NCBI GenBank assembly: GCA_903893945.1 | Contig: CAITOF010000006.1 | Span: 1-64,000, forward strand | Source: an uncultured Oxalobacteraceae bacterium | Lineage (GTDB): Bacteria > Pseudomonadota > Gammaproteobacteria > Burkholderiales > Burkholderiaceae_D | Length of the DNA: 64,000 bases | Reading direction: 5' to 3' | Shown: positions 18,175 to 30,417 of the stretch, piece after piece | Layout of the letters: the number at the start of each line of letters is the position of its first letter | Position numbering within the stretch: the stretch's first letter is position 1 | Notes under the pieces: model-generated | The model's database searches: none | Told to the model about the DNA's origin: nothing | What the model saw: the letters and a program-made list of their open reading frames with translations, nothing else | Position numbers and translations under genes: made by a program

Positions 18175-18285
18175 TTAATCGCCCCAGTTGTCATCCCAAT
18201 CATGCCAGGCAGGCCGGATAACGAAGATGAAAAAGCCGGTCAGTAACAAACTGATTGTTAAGGCAAGTAAGATGTGATTTAGCAT
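18175..18285 (-). CDS. candidate single-TM small protein, 36 aa (MLNHILLALTISLLLTGFFIFVIRPAWHDWDDNWGD)
   Basis: ATG 8 nt downstream of the stop of the 94-aa ORF; hydrophobic helix and W/D-rich tail. Confidence 0.5.
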   Translation of the reverse strand: MLNHILLALTISLLLTGFFIFVIRPAWHDWDDNWGD

Positions 18286-18293
18286 GATATTGA

Positions 18294-18578
18294 TTAAACC
18301 TGTGACTTAAAGAAATTGTAGGATGTGATCAGAGCATGATAGATTTTTTCATACTCGTTGACCGTTTCGGTCCAGGCATTAGCACCCACCGTTTTGAGTT
18401 CAGAAAATTTTTCTGCTACCTTATTGGATTGGGTGATCAATTTGTTCATCTCGTCGCGATAAACCATCTGTGAAATGCCGACTTTCTTTTCGGTTGAGGC
18501 CTCCATCTCGTGTATGGATTTATTCATTTCGTCCAGAAGCGCCTTCATATTTTCTATGTATTGATCTTGTGCTGACAT
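18294..18578 (-). CDS. hypothetical helical/coiled-coil protein, 94 aa
   Basis: Charged helical sequence MSAQDQYIENMKALLDEMNKSIHEMEASTEKKVGI...; close to the YXWGXW gene on the same strand. Confidence 0.65.
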   Translation of the reverse strand: MSAQDQYIENMKALLDEMNKSIHEMEASTEKKVGISQMVYRDEMNKLITQSNKVAEKFSELKTVGANAWTETVNEYEKIYHALITSYNFFKSQV

Positions 18579-18598
18579 GATATTTTCCTTTGGGTAGA

Positions 18599-19516
18599 TT
18601 ACTTTTCTTTACGTTGTTCTTCGGAAGCCGGTGCGTGGTTATTCTGTGCCGGGCGTGGCGGTTCATGGGCTGGATGCTGACTTGGCTGCGGGTGTTGCTG
18701 CTGGACCGGTCGGGGACTATCCTGCTGTTTCTGATGGGATGGCGCTGGCTGGCTTCTGGCTGGCGCAGCAGGGCGAGAATTTTTATTGGCGTCGGCCCGG
18801 GTCGGTTCCACTTTAGGTGAATTGAACGAACTCGGTTCGGGTGTGGCTGCTATTTTGGGTGCCCCGTGGTTAGCAGACAGACGCAGATCCGGCTTGGCAC
18901 TTGCCTCGGCTTCATGCTGTGCCTGCGCGGGCGTTGCGTGATTGTGCGGCATGCTGTTAATCAGTTGATCGTTTTTTGACGCGGTCATCTGGACGCCGCC
19001 TTTACCGCCGTTAAAGCTGACGTGACTTCTTTCGTTTACAATAACGTTGGACGTATAAATATGGGTGATGCGCGTGTTGCTCACGTTATTCACGTTGCGA
19101 TTATAGTTAAAATTACCATGATCCCAGTAGCCGCCCTGGTACCCGACACCGGTATAGCCAAATCCATAATTAATCCCGCCGTAGTAGCCGATATGCTGAC
19201 CCCAATAGCCGTTGTTCCATGTATAACGGTTACCTTCAAATCCCCAATACCCCGGAGTCCAGAGTGCTCCCTCATAGGGTGCAAGAACCCAGGTGCCTGG
19301 TGTCCAGTAATAGTCATTGTCGTTGGCATTCCATCCCCAGTAGCCCGGAGTCCATAAATAACCATCCGAAGGAATGGCCGGTTGGGCATAGACGGGAAGG
19401 GGAGGCGGTGCGAGATCGATTGCCACAGAAATTTGTGCTTGCACCACTTGCGCCAGTGTGGCCATCGTAGTTGATATTGCTGCTGCGATGACCGTTTTAT
19501 ACAACGTGTTTTTCAT
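18599..19516 (-). CDS. YXWGXW repeat-containing exported protein with Pro/Gln/His-rich tail
   Basis: Signal peptide and repeats GYLWTPGYWGW, YYWTPGTW, ALWTPGYWGF, YTWNNGYWG. Confidence 0.85.
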   Translation of the reverse strand: MKNTLYKTVIAAAISTTMATLAQVVQAQISVAIDLAPPPLPVYAQPAIPSDGYLWTPGYWGWNANDNDYYWTPGTWVLAPYEGALWTPGYWGFEGNRYTWNNGYWGQHIGYYGGINYGFGYTGVGYQGGYWDHGNFNYNRNVNNVSNTRITHIYTSNVIVNERSHVSFNGGKGGVQMTASKNDQLINSMPHNHATPAQAQHEAEASAKPDLRLSANHGAPKIAATPEPSSFNSPKVEPTRADANKNSRPAAPARSQPAPSHQKQQDSPRPVQQQHPQPSQHPAHEPPRPAQNNHAPASEEQRKEK

Positions 19517-20000
19517 ACGAAGTCCCATTAATCGCCTGAGGCGAATGCAGTTTCAGTTGAGTTGAACCTGCAGTATGGACTTGCTGAATGCGCCGTCTGT
19601 ATTCTGGCACACATAGTGTTGAAATTGAAATGAGTTGTGGCGGATAACGCGTCTGGCAACGTTTCTGTTACCTACGGGACCGACTTGACTGCGCCTTTTC
19701 GATACAGCATCCAGGTTGCTATCAGACCACACAACGCAGCAAACGACATACAGTATCCAGGCGATGCCTTGTCGTTGGTAAAGTGGATCAGTGTTGGACG
19801 AAACGTAAAAAAAATTACAAAATTCTTCACTTTTTCATCAAATTGTTTGATAATATTTTGATATTAGTCTATTTATAATATAAAAAGACAATATAATGGC
19901 TGATTTCAAAACAACTCACTCTGAGGTGAATTAACCACTACGCCGTTGACGCTCGTTGCCTGACTTCAGAAAAAACGTGGTTGTTCAGAGGGGAAACGAC

Positions 20001-20144
20001 ATGGCGGACCAACCCGCAGCGTTGAAACAAGCCCTCGCCGATGCCATGAAAGATTCAGTGAACATGACGGCTCGTTTGGAAGCGCTGCGGGATCCCTGGT
20101 GTGTGCAACAATGTCAGTTCGTTCAGGAAAATATAATAAATTAA
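20001..20144 (+). CDS. small hypothetical ORF, 47 aa
   Basis: Open frame MADQPAALKQALADAMKDSVNMTARLEALRDPWCVQQCQFVQENIIN; no family recognised. Confidence 0.3.
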   Translation: MADQPAALKQALADAMKDSVNMTARLEALRDPWCVQQCQFVQENIIN

Positions 20145-20409
20145 AGAACTATTTTAGATGGCAGCAGACGTGTTACCGCGCGTTCTTTTCTAATAGATGC
20201 AGTCGACCTGAATTGCGATCCAATTTCGTCGAATTTATGAAGGCAAATCATATAAAATAGCTCTGCTTTTGCTGGCTGCGTCACAGAGTTGCGCCGACTC
20301 TCGTTCCTTTTTTGAGTGCCGGAACGACTTCTGCGTGCTGTCTGAAACAGGCAAGCGTCAACGATGGTTTGCGCTGCCCTAAGAAGCCTAATTAATTCAG
20401 GAGACTTGG

Positions 20410-22062
20410 TTGAAAAATAAACACGTTCGTCATATCGGGCCGTTCGCATTGATGCTGACCGGTCTGGGTTCCATCATCGGATCAGGCTGGTTATTTGGTG
20501 CGGCACGAGCTGCAAATATTGCCGGACCGGCCGCTGTCGTGGCGTGGATCGGTGGAATGCTCATTATTTTGAGTATTGCCTTAAGCTATGCTGAACTGGG
20601 CGCCATGTTTCCGGAAGCCGGTGGCATGGTCCGGTATGCAAGATATTCGCACGGTTCCATGCTGGGTTTTATCGCAGCGTGGTCAAACTGGATAGCGATA
20701 GTCTCTGTTATTCCGGTTGAAGCCGAAGCCTCCATCCAGTACATGAGTACCTGGCCCTATCCCTGGGCCCACGGTTTATATGTGGATGGCGAGTTAAGTA
20801 CGCTGGGCCTGTTGCTTGCGGCGGTGCTGGTGGTTCTGTATTTTCTGATCAATTACTGGGGTGTTAAGCTTTACACCAGGGCCAATACCTATATAACCAG
20901 CTTCAAACTGGTCGTTCCTGCGCTGGCTGCTGGCGCCCTGTTTTACAGCGGCTTTCACGCTGAAAATTTTTCAACCGCGGTACCGGGCGGCTTTGCGCCG
21001 TATGGCTGGTCTGCTGTCATGACGGCCATAGCGACCAGTGGCATCGTGTTCAGCTATAACGGTTTTCAAAGTCCGATCAATATGGCGGGCGAAGCCATTC
21101 ATCCCGGGCGTAATGTGCCGCTGGGCGTGATCGGCTCAATATTGCTGGCCGCTGCTGTTTATATCGCGCTGCAGGTGGCTTTTATCGGCGCGCTCAGCCC
21201 GTCCGATCTGGTCAACGGCTGGCACGGCCTGAATTTCAGTTCGCCGTTTGCGCAACTAGCCATGGCACTGGGTTTGAACTGGTTGGTGTTTCTGTTGTAT
21301 GCAGACGCGTTCATCAGCCCGAGTGGCACCGGGGCGACGTATATGGCGACAACCACGCGCATGATTTACGGCATGGAACGTAATGGCACGATGCCCAAAA
21401 TTTTTGGACAGGTTCATCCTCTGTACCACATTCCGCGTCAGGCCATGTGGTTCAATCTGGCCGTTGCCTATGTTTTCCTGTTCTTCTTCCGCAGCTGGAA
21501 CGGGCTGGCTGCGGTAATTTCAGTGGCGACCGTGATTTCGTACTTGACCGGTCCGGTGTGCGTGGCGTCATTGCGTCGCACAGCGGCAGATCTTGAGCGG
21601 CCATTGAAATTGCCGTACCTTGATGGTCTGGCGCCGTTCGCCTTTGTGTTTTCTTCGCTGGTTTTATATTGGGCGCGCTGGCCATTAACCGGCAAAATCA
21701 TCCTGTTGATCATCGCCGCGCTACCCGTCTATTTCTGGTATCAGGCAAAAGAAGGCTGGCCCGATTTTCGGCGTGAAATCAAAGGTGCGCTCTGGATGAT
21801 GATTTACCTGTTTGTTATCGCTGTGCTTTCCTATTGTGGCAGCAGAGAGTTTGGTGGCACCGGATTGCTGCCGTATGGCACCGATATGGGCGTGGTCGCC
21901 GTGGTCTCGCTCGGCTTTTATTACTGGGGCGTACAAAGTGGCTGGCGTACCCGTTATTTGATTAATGAACATGATGCCCACACCCCCGGCGACGAGCTTG
22001 AAGAAGCGCTGCGCAGCAAGGAAGATCAGCTTGCAGGGCTGACGGGTGGTACCGCGCTGTAA
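20410..22062 (+). CDS. APC-superfamily amino acid permease
   Basis: About 12 hydrophobic segments; GLGSIIGSGWLFGAARAANIAGPAAVVAWI, SYAELGAMFPEAGG. Begins at TTG with a good CAGGAGA Shine-Dalgarno. Confidence 0.92.
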   Translation: MKNKHVRHIGPFALMLTGLGSIIGSGWLFGAARAANIAGPAAVVAWIGGMLIILSIALSYAELGAMFPEAGGMVRYARYSHGSMLGFIAAWSNWIAIVSVIPVEAEASIQYMSTWPYPWAHGLYVDGELSTLGLLLAAVLVVLYFLINYWGVKLYTRANTYITSFKLVVPALAAGALFYSGFHAENFSTAVPGGFAPYGWSAVMTAIATSGIVFSYNGFQSPINMAGEAIHPGRNVPLGVIGSILLAAAVYIALQVAFIGALSPSDLVNGWHGLNFSSPFAQLAMALGLNWLVFLLYADAFISPSGTGATYMATTTRMIYGMERNGTMPKIFGQVHPLYHIPRQAMWFNLAVAYVFLFFFRSWNGLAAVISVATVISYLTGPVCVASLRRTAADLERPLKLPYLDGLAPFAFVFSSLVLYWARWPLTGKIILLIIAALPVYFWYQAKEGWPDFRREIKGALWMMIYLFVIAVLSYCGSREFGGTGLLPYGTDMGVVAVVSLGFYYWGVQSGWRTRYLINEHDAHTPGDELEEALRSKEDQLAGLTGGTAL

Positions 22063-22173
22063 TTTTCGTCGGGTCGCAGAGGGCAGTTTCAGGCTCTCTG
22101 CGGATAATTCCGGGCCCCGTGAATTACGCCGGCATCGGCGTTGACCGATACCGCGACAGGGCCGATGTCGCAG

Positions 22174-23700
22174 TCACTTCGACAGCAATTTTTTGGAGCC
22201 AGCCAATTTCCCGTTCGGCTTGCCATTCAGTTCAGCCTCAAGGCGTTGACAAAGGTTGCGCAGAATTTTAATCCGCGCATAATTTTTATCATTGGCTTCC
22301 AGGAGTGTCCAGGGCGCGTTGCCCGTGCTGGTGCGCTCAACCATGTCACAGATGGCGTGCTGGTAGGTGGCCCATTTTTCCCGGTTACGCCAATCTTCCT
22401 GGGTGATTTTGAAACGTTTGAATTCGATTTTTTCGCGTTCCTTAAACCGCTTGAGCTGTTCTTCCTGACTTATCTGCAGCCAGAATTTGACAACGATGAT
22501 CCCCGCGTCAGCCAGTTCATGTTCGAAATCATTGATTTCTGCATAGGCGCGCAACCAGTCATTGTCGCTACAGAAACCTTCTACCCGTTCAACCAGGACA
22601 CGTCCGTACCAGGTGCGATCGAAAATCGCGACCCGACCGCGTCGGGGAATATGGCGCCAGAAACGCCAGAGATAGGGCTGATTGCGTTCTTCCTCGGTCG
22701 GCGCAGCGACGGGTATGATCTGGAACTGACGGGCATCCAGTGCCGCGCTGATGCGCCGGATGGCGCCTCCCTTTCCAGCTGCATCGGCACCTTCAAATGC
22801 GCAAACCAGTGCGCGATTTTTAAAACGTTCATCGCGAACCAGTTCCGACAACCGTCCCTGCCAGCGAGCCAGTTCAGTTTTATAAGGCTTGTCATCCAGT
22901 TTAAGTTTAAGGTTAATTTCGGTCAGCACATTCCGGCCATCGGTGTCGACGCGTATCATGGGCGTGACGGTGGTATCCGGTCTGATGCCGGCGTCCAGCT
23001 TTTTCTGCAGTGCTTCCAGAAGTATTTTTCCTACTGTTAATGACCGGTAACGATCATCGGTGCCTTCGACCACGACCCACGGTGCCCACGACGTGTTGGT
23101 CATGCGCAGAAAATGGCCGGCCGTGTCCTGCAATTTGTCGTAAGTCTTGAGCCGGTCCCAATTCCATTTGGTCACGCGCCAGGCAGTGGCCGGATTGGCT
23201 TCCAGTTCTTTCAGACGCTTTTTCTGGCCCTCCTTGGTCAGGTGAAACCAGAACTTCAGGACCAGTGCGCCTTCGTTGACAAGCATAAGCTCAAACCGGT
23301 TGATCTGGTCGGCGCGCGCATCGAGTTCCTTTAACGACAGCTCGCCCTGTATGCGCTGGCGTATCGGGTCGGAATACCACGATCCGGCAAAAATGCCGAT
23401 ACGTCCCTTGGGCGGCAGCGATTGCCAGTAACGCCACATGTTGGGTCGTTCGCGTTCTTCGTCTGACGGTTCAGTAAATGCCACCGTGGCAAGAAAGCGC
23501 GGATCCATCCATTCATACAGGACATTGATGGTTTCACCTTTACCGGCACCGTCCTGGCCGCTGATGAGGACGACAACCGGTATTTTCTTGTTTTCATGCA
23601 AGCGCACCTGGGCTTCGAGAAGGGCCGCCCGCAGCAGCGGGACGGCCTCACGGTAGGCACTTTTACTGATGACATGACCAATTTCTGCCGATTCGAACAT
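22174..23700 (-). CDS. two-domain PPK2 family protein (polyphosphate:AMP phosphotransferase type)
   Basis: Duplicated PPK2 motifs: VVLISGQDGAGKGETINVLYEWMDPR and VCAFEGADAAGKGGAIRRISAALDAR; two W(R/Y)xFWRxxPxxGRxxIFxxxWY segments. Confidence 0.93.
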   Translation of the reverse strand: MFESAEIGHVISKSAYREAVPLLRAALLEAQVRLHENKKIPVVVLISGQDGAGKGETINVLYEWMDPRFLATVAFTEPSDEERERPNMWRYWQSLPPKGRIGIFAGSWYSDPIRQRIQGELSLKELDARADQINRFELMLVNEGALVLKFWFHLTKEGQKKRLKELEANPATAWRVTKWNWDRLKTYDKLQDTAGHFLRMTNTSWAPWVVVEGTDDRYRSLTVGKILLEALQKKLDAGIRPDTTVTPMIRVDTDGRNVLTEINLKLKLDDKPYKTELARWQGRLSELVRDERFKNRALVCAFEGADAAGKGGAIRRISAALDARQFQIIPVAAPTEEERNQPYLWRFWRHIPRRGRVAIFDRTWYGRVLVERVEGFCSDNDWLRAYAEINDFEHELADAGIIVVKFWLQISQEEQLKRFKEREKIEFKRFKITQEDWRNREKWATYQHAICDMVERTSTGNAPWTLLEANDKNYARIKILRNLCQRLEAELNGKPNGKLAGSKKLLSK

Positions 23701-24071
23701 GGCGTTGCTCCGGTAAAGGTCTGGCTCACCCCCGATAGCCGGGGTCAGCGCTGGTTTGTACCCATTTTCAAAGGGCCAATGGGCAGGCTTGATGAATTCC
23801 TGGCAGGTTGTCTTTTAATCATAAACGCCGGATAGAGGTCAACCCGAATTTAATATAGCTTACTCTGGACAGGGCATACAGGGTGAATACCGGGAAGCTT
23901 GATCAGCGTCAAACTTCCATCAGCCGAACTGCCGCTGGGCGGACACGCGCCGGATGCCAGCACCCGGCATCGTGCACCTGCCCTCGAGCTTGCCGGTAAA
24001 TTGTGCGACGCCAAGCGATGCCGGCGCCGGCGCGCGACAATGCCGGCGCTTTCGCGTGATGACGGCCACAG

Positions 24072-25637
24072 TCAATCGATCCGTTTCAGGTCCAGGTCCT
24101 GAAAATCATAACTGAAATCAGTCAGGTCAGAGATTTTCTGCATCGTAAATCCGGTTGGCCTGCCATCGGTGCCAAGCGAAAAAATCGCATAGGCATCGGC
24201 CTGCATATAACGGTCATGCCATTTCAAGGCATAAGTAGTGCCTTTGTAGAAATACAGATCACCGTTTAGCCGGGGAGAATGTCTGGACCGAAAATTCAGC
24301 CGGCCATCTTTATAACTGATGTCCACGTCACCAAACCAGGCGTCGTGATAGCGGCCGGTAAACAGGGCGGGATCGGGTTTATAGGAGGTCGCATCCTTCT
24401 GGTTGGCTTCGACCGTTGCCCATACTGCTTTCACCGCTTTGTCATCGTCGTCGATTCTGTCGTTCAGGCTCTTGCTGTATTCATCCACCCGATCAACGTT
24501 GGGCATGCCAAGATAGCTGTCCTTGATCGTGTTTGTAATCGATGTAAATGCGGCACCCACCTGCTGATTGGTCAGTACCACGATGCCCAGTCTTAATTCC
24601 GGAATTAACGTCACCTGGGTAACCATGCCTGTCAGTCCCCCGGTGTGGCTGACCTGCTTGTATCCCTTCACGTCAGATAAACCCCAGCCCAGTCCATACG
24701 ATGCAAAATGCGTGTTGTACGGATTATTATCGCTTCCAACAGGTAATATGGTCTGTGGTGACCACATTTCGTGCTGCGATGCGGGTGTAAATAAATGCTG
24801 GTTCGTGCCATAGCTGCCACCGTTCAGTTGCAGGCGTACCCATTTGGTCATGTCATTGAGGTTGCTGCTGATACCACCGGCCGCATTGGAAACCTCGCCA
24901 ATCTGCGCATCGACGACCTGCACTTTCCCGTCGATTTCAACATGCGGATCTGCCATGTCAGAGCGATCTTTTACGCGCCGCACCGACGGGTAACTTTCAT
25001 TCATGCCGAGCGGTTCAAAAATGCGTTTTTGTATGAATTCTTCCCATGACATGCCCGACACGCGGGCGATTACTTCACCTGCAACGATATACAGATTATT
25101 GTCGTAATCGAATCTGGAACGAAAGCTGGATGTGGGTTTCAGGAAGCGCAGATTGTGGATGATTTCGCTGCGCGTCATGTCATTGTCTTCCGGCCATAGC
25201 ATCAAATCCCCGGCCCCCAGACCGAGACCGCTGCGATGCGTGAGCAGGTCGCGAATCGTAAATTCGCCGGTCACGTACGGGTTATACATTTTGAATTCAG
25301 GGATAATGTCGGTAACCCTGTCATCCCAGCTGATTTTTTTTTCGTCGACCAGAATCGCGAGCGCCGCCGTGGTAAATGCCTTGGAATTGGAGGCGATGCC
25401 AAACAGGGTGTGGTCGTCCACTTTCTGATGGGTATTGAGTGAACGTACTCCAAATCCTTTTGCATAAATTACCTTGTCGTCTTTAACCACGGCAACGGCA
25501 ATGCCCGGGACTTTAAAGGCCTTTATCGATTTTTGCACCAGTGTGTCGATTTCGTCTGGCGTGATGGGTTGCACCTCGGCCGCATGGGCGGTTGAAAAAA
25601 GTGCAACCAAGGTTACCGCGCAAAGATATTTTTTCAT
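24072..25637 (-). CDS. serine hydrolase, beta-lactamase/penicillin-binding-like family with C-terminal extra domain
   Basis: Signal peptide, FGIASNSKAFTTAALAIL (SxxK), YDNN, HTGGLTGM motifs. Confidence 0.92.
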   Translation of the reverse strand: MKKYLCAVTLVALFSTAHAAEVQPITPDEIDTLVQKSIKAFKVPGIAVAVVKDDKVIYAKGFGVRSLNTHQKVDDHTLFGIASNSKAFTTAALAILVDEKKISWDDRVTDIIPEFKMYNPYVTGEFTIRDLLTHRSGLGLGAGDLMLWPEDNDMTRSEIIHNLRFLKPTSSFRSRFDYDNNLYIVAGEVIARVSGMSWEEFIQKRIFEPLGMNESYPSVRRVKDRSDMADPHVEIDGKVQVVDAQIGEVSNAAGGISSNLNDMTKWVRLQLNGGSYGTNQHLFTPASQHEMWSPQTILPVGSDNNPYNTHFASYGLGWGLSDVKGYKQVSHTGGLTGMVTQVTLIPELRLGIVVLTNQQVGAAFTSITNTIKDSYLGMPNVDRVDEYSKSLNDRIDDDDKAVKAVWATVEANQKDATSYKPDPALFTGRYHDAWFGDVDISYKDGRLNFRSRHSPRLNGDLYFYKGTTYALKWHDRYMQADAYAIFSLGTDGRPTGFTMQKISDLTDFSYDFQDLDLKRID

Positions 25638-25760
25638 TATTGTTCCCATTGACGTCCCACCCGTGACTGGACCGTAACCGACCAGACCGGCTCCGGCACT
25701 GATTTATCAGGTGATTATGACAGAAAGGCGGCCGCTACAGTGATTGGACGTGATTGCAAC

Positions 25761-25790
25761 AAAAAAGCCCCATAATTTCTTATGGGGCCT
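25761..25790 (-). terminator. Rho-independent terminator downstream of groEL
   Basis: Minus strand GGCCCCATAA-gaaa-TTATGGGGCTTTTTT. Confidence 0.85.
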
Positions 25791-25835
25791 GTTGACTCGT
25801 GGCTGATTCGTGGCTGAATCGCCAGCTGGTCGGTA

Positions 25836-27533
<1,698 letters not shown>

Positions 27534-27563
27534 TTAATTATTGTTCGTGTATCGGGGGCGTGA

Positions 27564-27854
27564 TTATTTCAGAACAATTGCCATGACGTCTTCTTCACGC
27601 ATCATCAGCAGTTCAACGCCATTGTCTTTAAACGCCTGGCCCGAGTATTTGCCAAACAGCACGCGGTCACCGACTTTTACGTCAAGGGGACGTACTTTGC
27701 CATCTTCCAGAATTTTGCCGTTACCAATGGCCAGAACTTCACCTTGGTCTGGTTTTTCAGCTGCTGCATCGGGCAGTAAAATGCCGGAGGCTGTTTTTGT
27801 TTCTGATTCCAGACGTTTAACGATGATGCGATCGTGCAAGGGACGAAGATTCAT
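27564..27854 (-). CDS. groES: co-chaperonin GroES
   Basis: [44 protein letters not shown]. Confidence 0.99.
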   Translation of the reverse strand: MNLRPLHDRIIVKRLESETKTASGILLPDAAAEKPDQGEVLAIGNGKILEDGKVRPLDVKVGDRVLFGKYSGQAFKDNGVELLMMREEDVMAIVLK

Positions 27855-27972
27855 ACAAACTCCTTATATAAAATTCAATGGTTGTTACAGAGACGAATGA
27901 GAAAGCCGGTTGTTGTTAATGAAACAGGGTAATTTATTGTTGCTTTCATTAACCCGTACCCATTAAGCGTTG

Positions 27973-27999
27973 TTAGCACTCTCTCGTGTTGAGTGCTAA
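27973..27999. promoter_or_regulatory. CIRCE element (HrcA operator) upstream of groESL
   Basis: TTAGCACTC-N9-GAGTGCTAA, perfect match to the consensus. Confidence 0.97.
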
Positions 28000-28244
28000 T
28001 TATAGGGGCGAGACCCTGAAATTTCAAGCATTAAGGACAAATAATAATTGTTCAAGTTGAATAACTCTTTGAATTGATTGGTATTGTTGAAAAACAGGAA
28101 AAGGATTCAGCAGCGTTTTTCTATTTTATTAACTTCTTTAACCATTTAAAGTATTGGCTTGCTGTATGATCCTGTTATCGGATCTGGTCAGGAACAATGT
28201 CGTGCTGTGCTTGCGGTTAACGTTATCTTTTTTATCCTAAATCG

Positions 28245-28883
28245 ATGAAACTTTATTCTTATTTTCGTTCATCTGCCGCATTTCGGGTTCGAATTGCGTT
28301 GAATTTAAAGCAACTCAGTTACGAAATGGTGCCGGTTCATCTGACCAAAGATGGGGGTGGGCAGAATTCAGCGGCATACAGGGCAGTAAATCCGATGGGA
28401 CTGGTGCCGAGTCTGGAATCCGAAGCCGGCCTGCTGACCCAATCCGGGGCCATCTGCGACTATCTGAATGAACTGCAGCCCGACCCGCCGCTTCTGCCTG
28501 CCGATATGGCGGAACGGGCATGGGTGCGGTCAATCTGCAATATCGTTGCATGTGACATTCATCCGGTTAATAATTTACGGGTATTGAACTACCTGACCAG
28601 AACGCTGGGGCATGACGAAGCACAGAAAATGACCTGGTATCGTCACTGGATTGCCGAGGGTTTTGACGGACTGGAAAAAATGCTGGCAAAAAAAGCCGGT
28701 CGCCATTGCTGGGGCGATTCCATTACCATGGCGGATATATTTGTGATTCCGCAGGTGATGAATGCGGTACGCTTTGCCTGTCCCATGGAAACCTACCCGA
28801 CGTTGCAGCGCGTCTATGAGAATGCAATGGCACTGGACGCGTTCCGGTTGGCGGCGCCGGGTGCCCAGCCGGATGCCGAATGA
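28245..28883 (+). CDS. maiA: maleylacetoacetate isomerase (zeta-class GST)
   Basis: MKLYSYFRSSAAFRVRIALNLKQLSYE...NPMGLVPSLE. Confidence 0.92.
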   Translation: MKLYSYFRSSAAFRVRIALNLKQLSYEMVPVHLTKDGGGQNSAAYRAVNPMGLVPSLESEAGLLTQSGAICDYLNELQPDPPLLPADMAERAWVRSICNIVACDIHPVNNLRVLNYLTRTLGHDEAQKMTWYRHWIAEGFDGLEKMLAKKAGRHCWGDSITMADIFVIPQVMNAVRFACPMETYPTLQRVYENAMALDAFRLAAPGAQPDAE

Positions 28884-28985
28884 TGCACCGCCTGACAGCA
28901 ACCAGGGCAGCGGATTTGAAGTGGCTTGGCGTGCAGTGGGTTGAAATACTTTTTATAATATCGGATTACCTTGTCAGGAGTAACT

Positions 28986-29717
28986 ATGAATAAGCTTTAC
29001 CCCAACGCCGAAACGGCTTTGCGCGATATTGTCAAAGATGGGCAGACCATTGCCGTGGGCGGTTTCGGTTTGTGCGGTATTCCGGAAGCGCTGATAGCCG
29101 CATTGCGCGATTCCGGTGTGCAGAATCTGACCGCCATTTCCAATAATGCCGGTGTGGATGGATTTGGACTGGGTCAGTTATTGACGACCCGTCAGATCAG
29201 AAAAATGATTGCCTCTTACGTCGGGGAAAACAAGGAATTTGAACGCCAGTACCTGGCTGGCGAATTGCAACTTGAATTTACTCCGCAAGGAACCCTGGCC
29301 GAAAAATTGCGCGCCGGCGGTGCCGGTATTCCGGCATTTTTTACCAAGACCGGTGTCGGTACGATGGTCGCTGACGGCAAGGAGATTCGCGAGTTCGACG
29401 GTCACCACTATGTGATGGAACGGTCGCTGGTGGCCGATGTGTCCCTGGTTAAGGCATTTAAGGCCGACAAGGCAGGTAATCTGGTGTACCGGAAGACCGC
29501 GCGCAACTTTAATCCCAACGTTGCGATGGCCGGTAAAATTACCGTGGCGGAAGTCGAACAGATCGTGGAGATCGGCGAGCTGGATCCGGACGAGATTCAC
29601 ACCCCGGGTATTTACGTACAGCGGATCGTCGTCAATGCCAGTCCGGAAAAACGCATTGAACAGCGCACATTAACCGTTCCGTCAAAAGCGGCAGATGCAA
29701 CCAAGGCAGGAGTATAA
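28986..29717 (+). CDS. scoA: 3-oxoacid CoA-transferase subunit A
   Basis: [27 protein letters not shown]...; followed directly by subunit B. Confidence 0.93.
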   Translation: MNKLYPNAETALRDIVKDGQTIAVGGFGLCGIPEALIAALRDSGVQNLTAISNNAGVDGFGLGQLLTTRQIRKMIASYVGENKEFERQYLAGELQLEFTPQGTLAEKLRAGGAGIPAFFTKTGVGTMVADGKEIREFDGHHYVMERSLVADVSLVKAFKADKAGNLVYRKTARNFNPNVAMAGKITVAEVEQIVEIGELDPDEIHTPGIYVQRIVVNASPEKRIEQRTLTVPSKAADATKAGV

Positions 29718-29719
29718 CC

Positions 29720-30361
29720 ATGGCATGGAATCGTGATCAAATGGCTGCACGGGCAGCGCAGGAACTGCAGGATGGCTTTTATGTCAATTTGGGCATTGGA
29801 TTGCCCACCATGGTTGCTAATCACGTGCCTGCCGGCATGGAAGTCTGGCTGCAATCGGAAAACGGGTTATTGGGTATCGGACCATTTCCGACCGAGGATG
29901 AAATTGATCCGGATTTGATTAATGCCGGCAAGCAAACAGTCACCACGCTGGCAGGTTCATCCATTTTCAGTTCAGCAGATTCATTTGCCATGATACGCGG
30001 CGGCAAAATTAATCTGGCGATCCTGGGTGCCATGCAGGTCAGCCAGAATGGCGATCTGGCGAACTGGATGATTCCGGGAAAAATGGTGAAGGGTATGGGT
30101 GGTGCCATGGATCTGGTGGCCGGCGTTGGTCGTGTTGTCGTGTTAATGGAGCATGTTGCCAAAGGTGATGCACATAAAATTCTGAAGACGTGCAACCTGC
30201 CGCTCACCGGCGTGGCTGTCATAAACCGGATCATTACAGATTTGGGTGTGATCGACATTACGCCCGAAGGCCTGAAACTGGTTGAGCTGGCGCCGGATGT
30301 GACAGTTGACGAAATCAGGAGAAAAACCGAACCGGTGCTCGATGTGACGGGTTTTGTTTGA
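29720..30361 (+). CDS. scoB: 3-oxoacid CoA-transferase subunit B
   Basis: [37 protein letters not shown]. Confidence 0.94.
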   Translation: MAWNRDQMAARAAQELQDGFYVNLGIGLPTMVANHVPAGMEVWLQSENGLLGIGPFPTEDEIDPDLINAGKQTVTTLAGSSIFSSADSFAMIRGGKINLAILGAMQVSQNGDLANWMIPGKMVKGMGGAMDLVAGVGRVVVLMEHVAKGDAHKILKTCNLPLTGVAVINRIITDLGVIDITPEGLKLVELAPDVTVDEIRRKTEPVLDVTGFV

Positions 30362-30417
30362 CGGTTCAGGTTCGTGAAACAGTCACTGAACCGTCATCGT
30401 CCATCAGCAGCCTGACT

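Noticed and set aside
19572-19612. Possible fifth copy of the shared motif upstream of YXWGXW (GTGTGCCAGAATACAGAC, minus strand, with CATACT hexamer)
   Set aside because: Only about 7/14 to sites B/C; shares mainly the trailing ACAGAC. Too weak to count.
22141-23040. 299-aa plus-strand ORF opposite the PPK2 gene
   Set aside because: Antisense shadow of a clear two-domain PPK2; Phe-rich and without domain signals.
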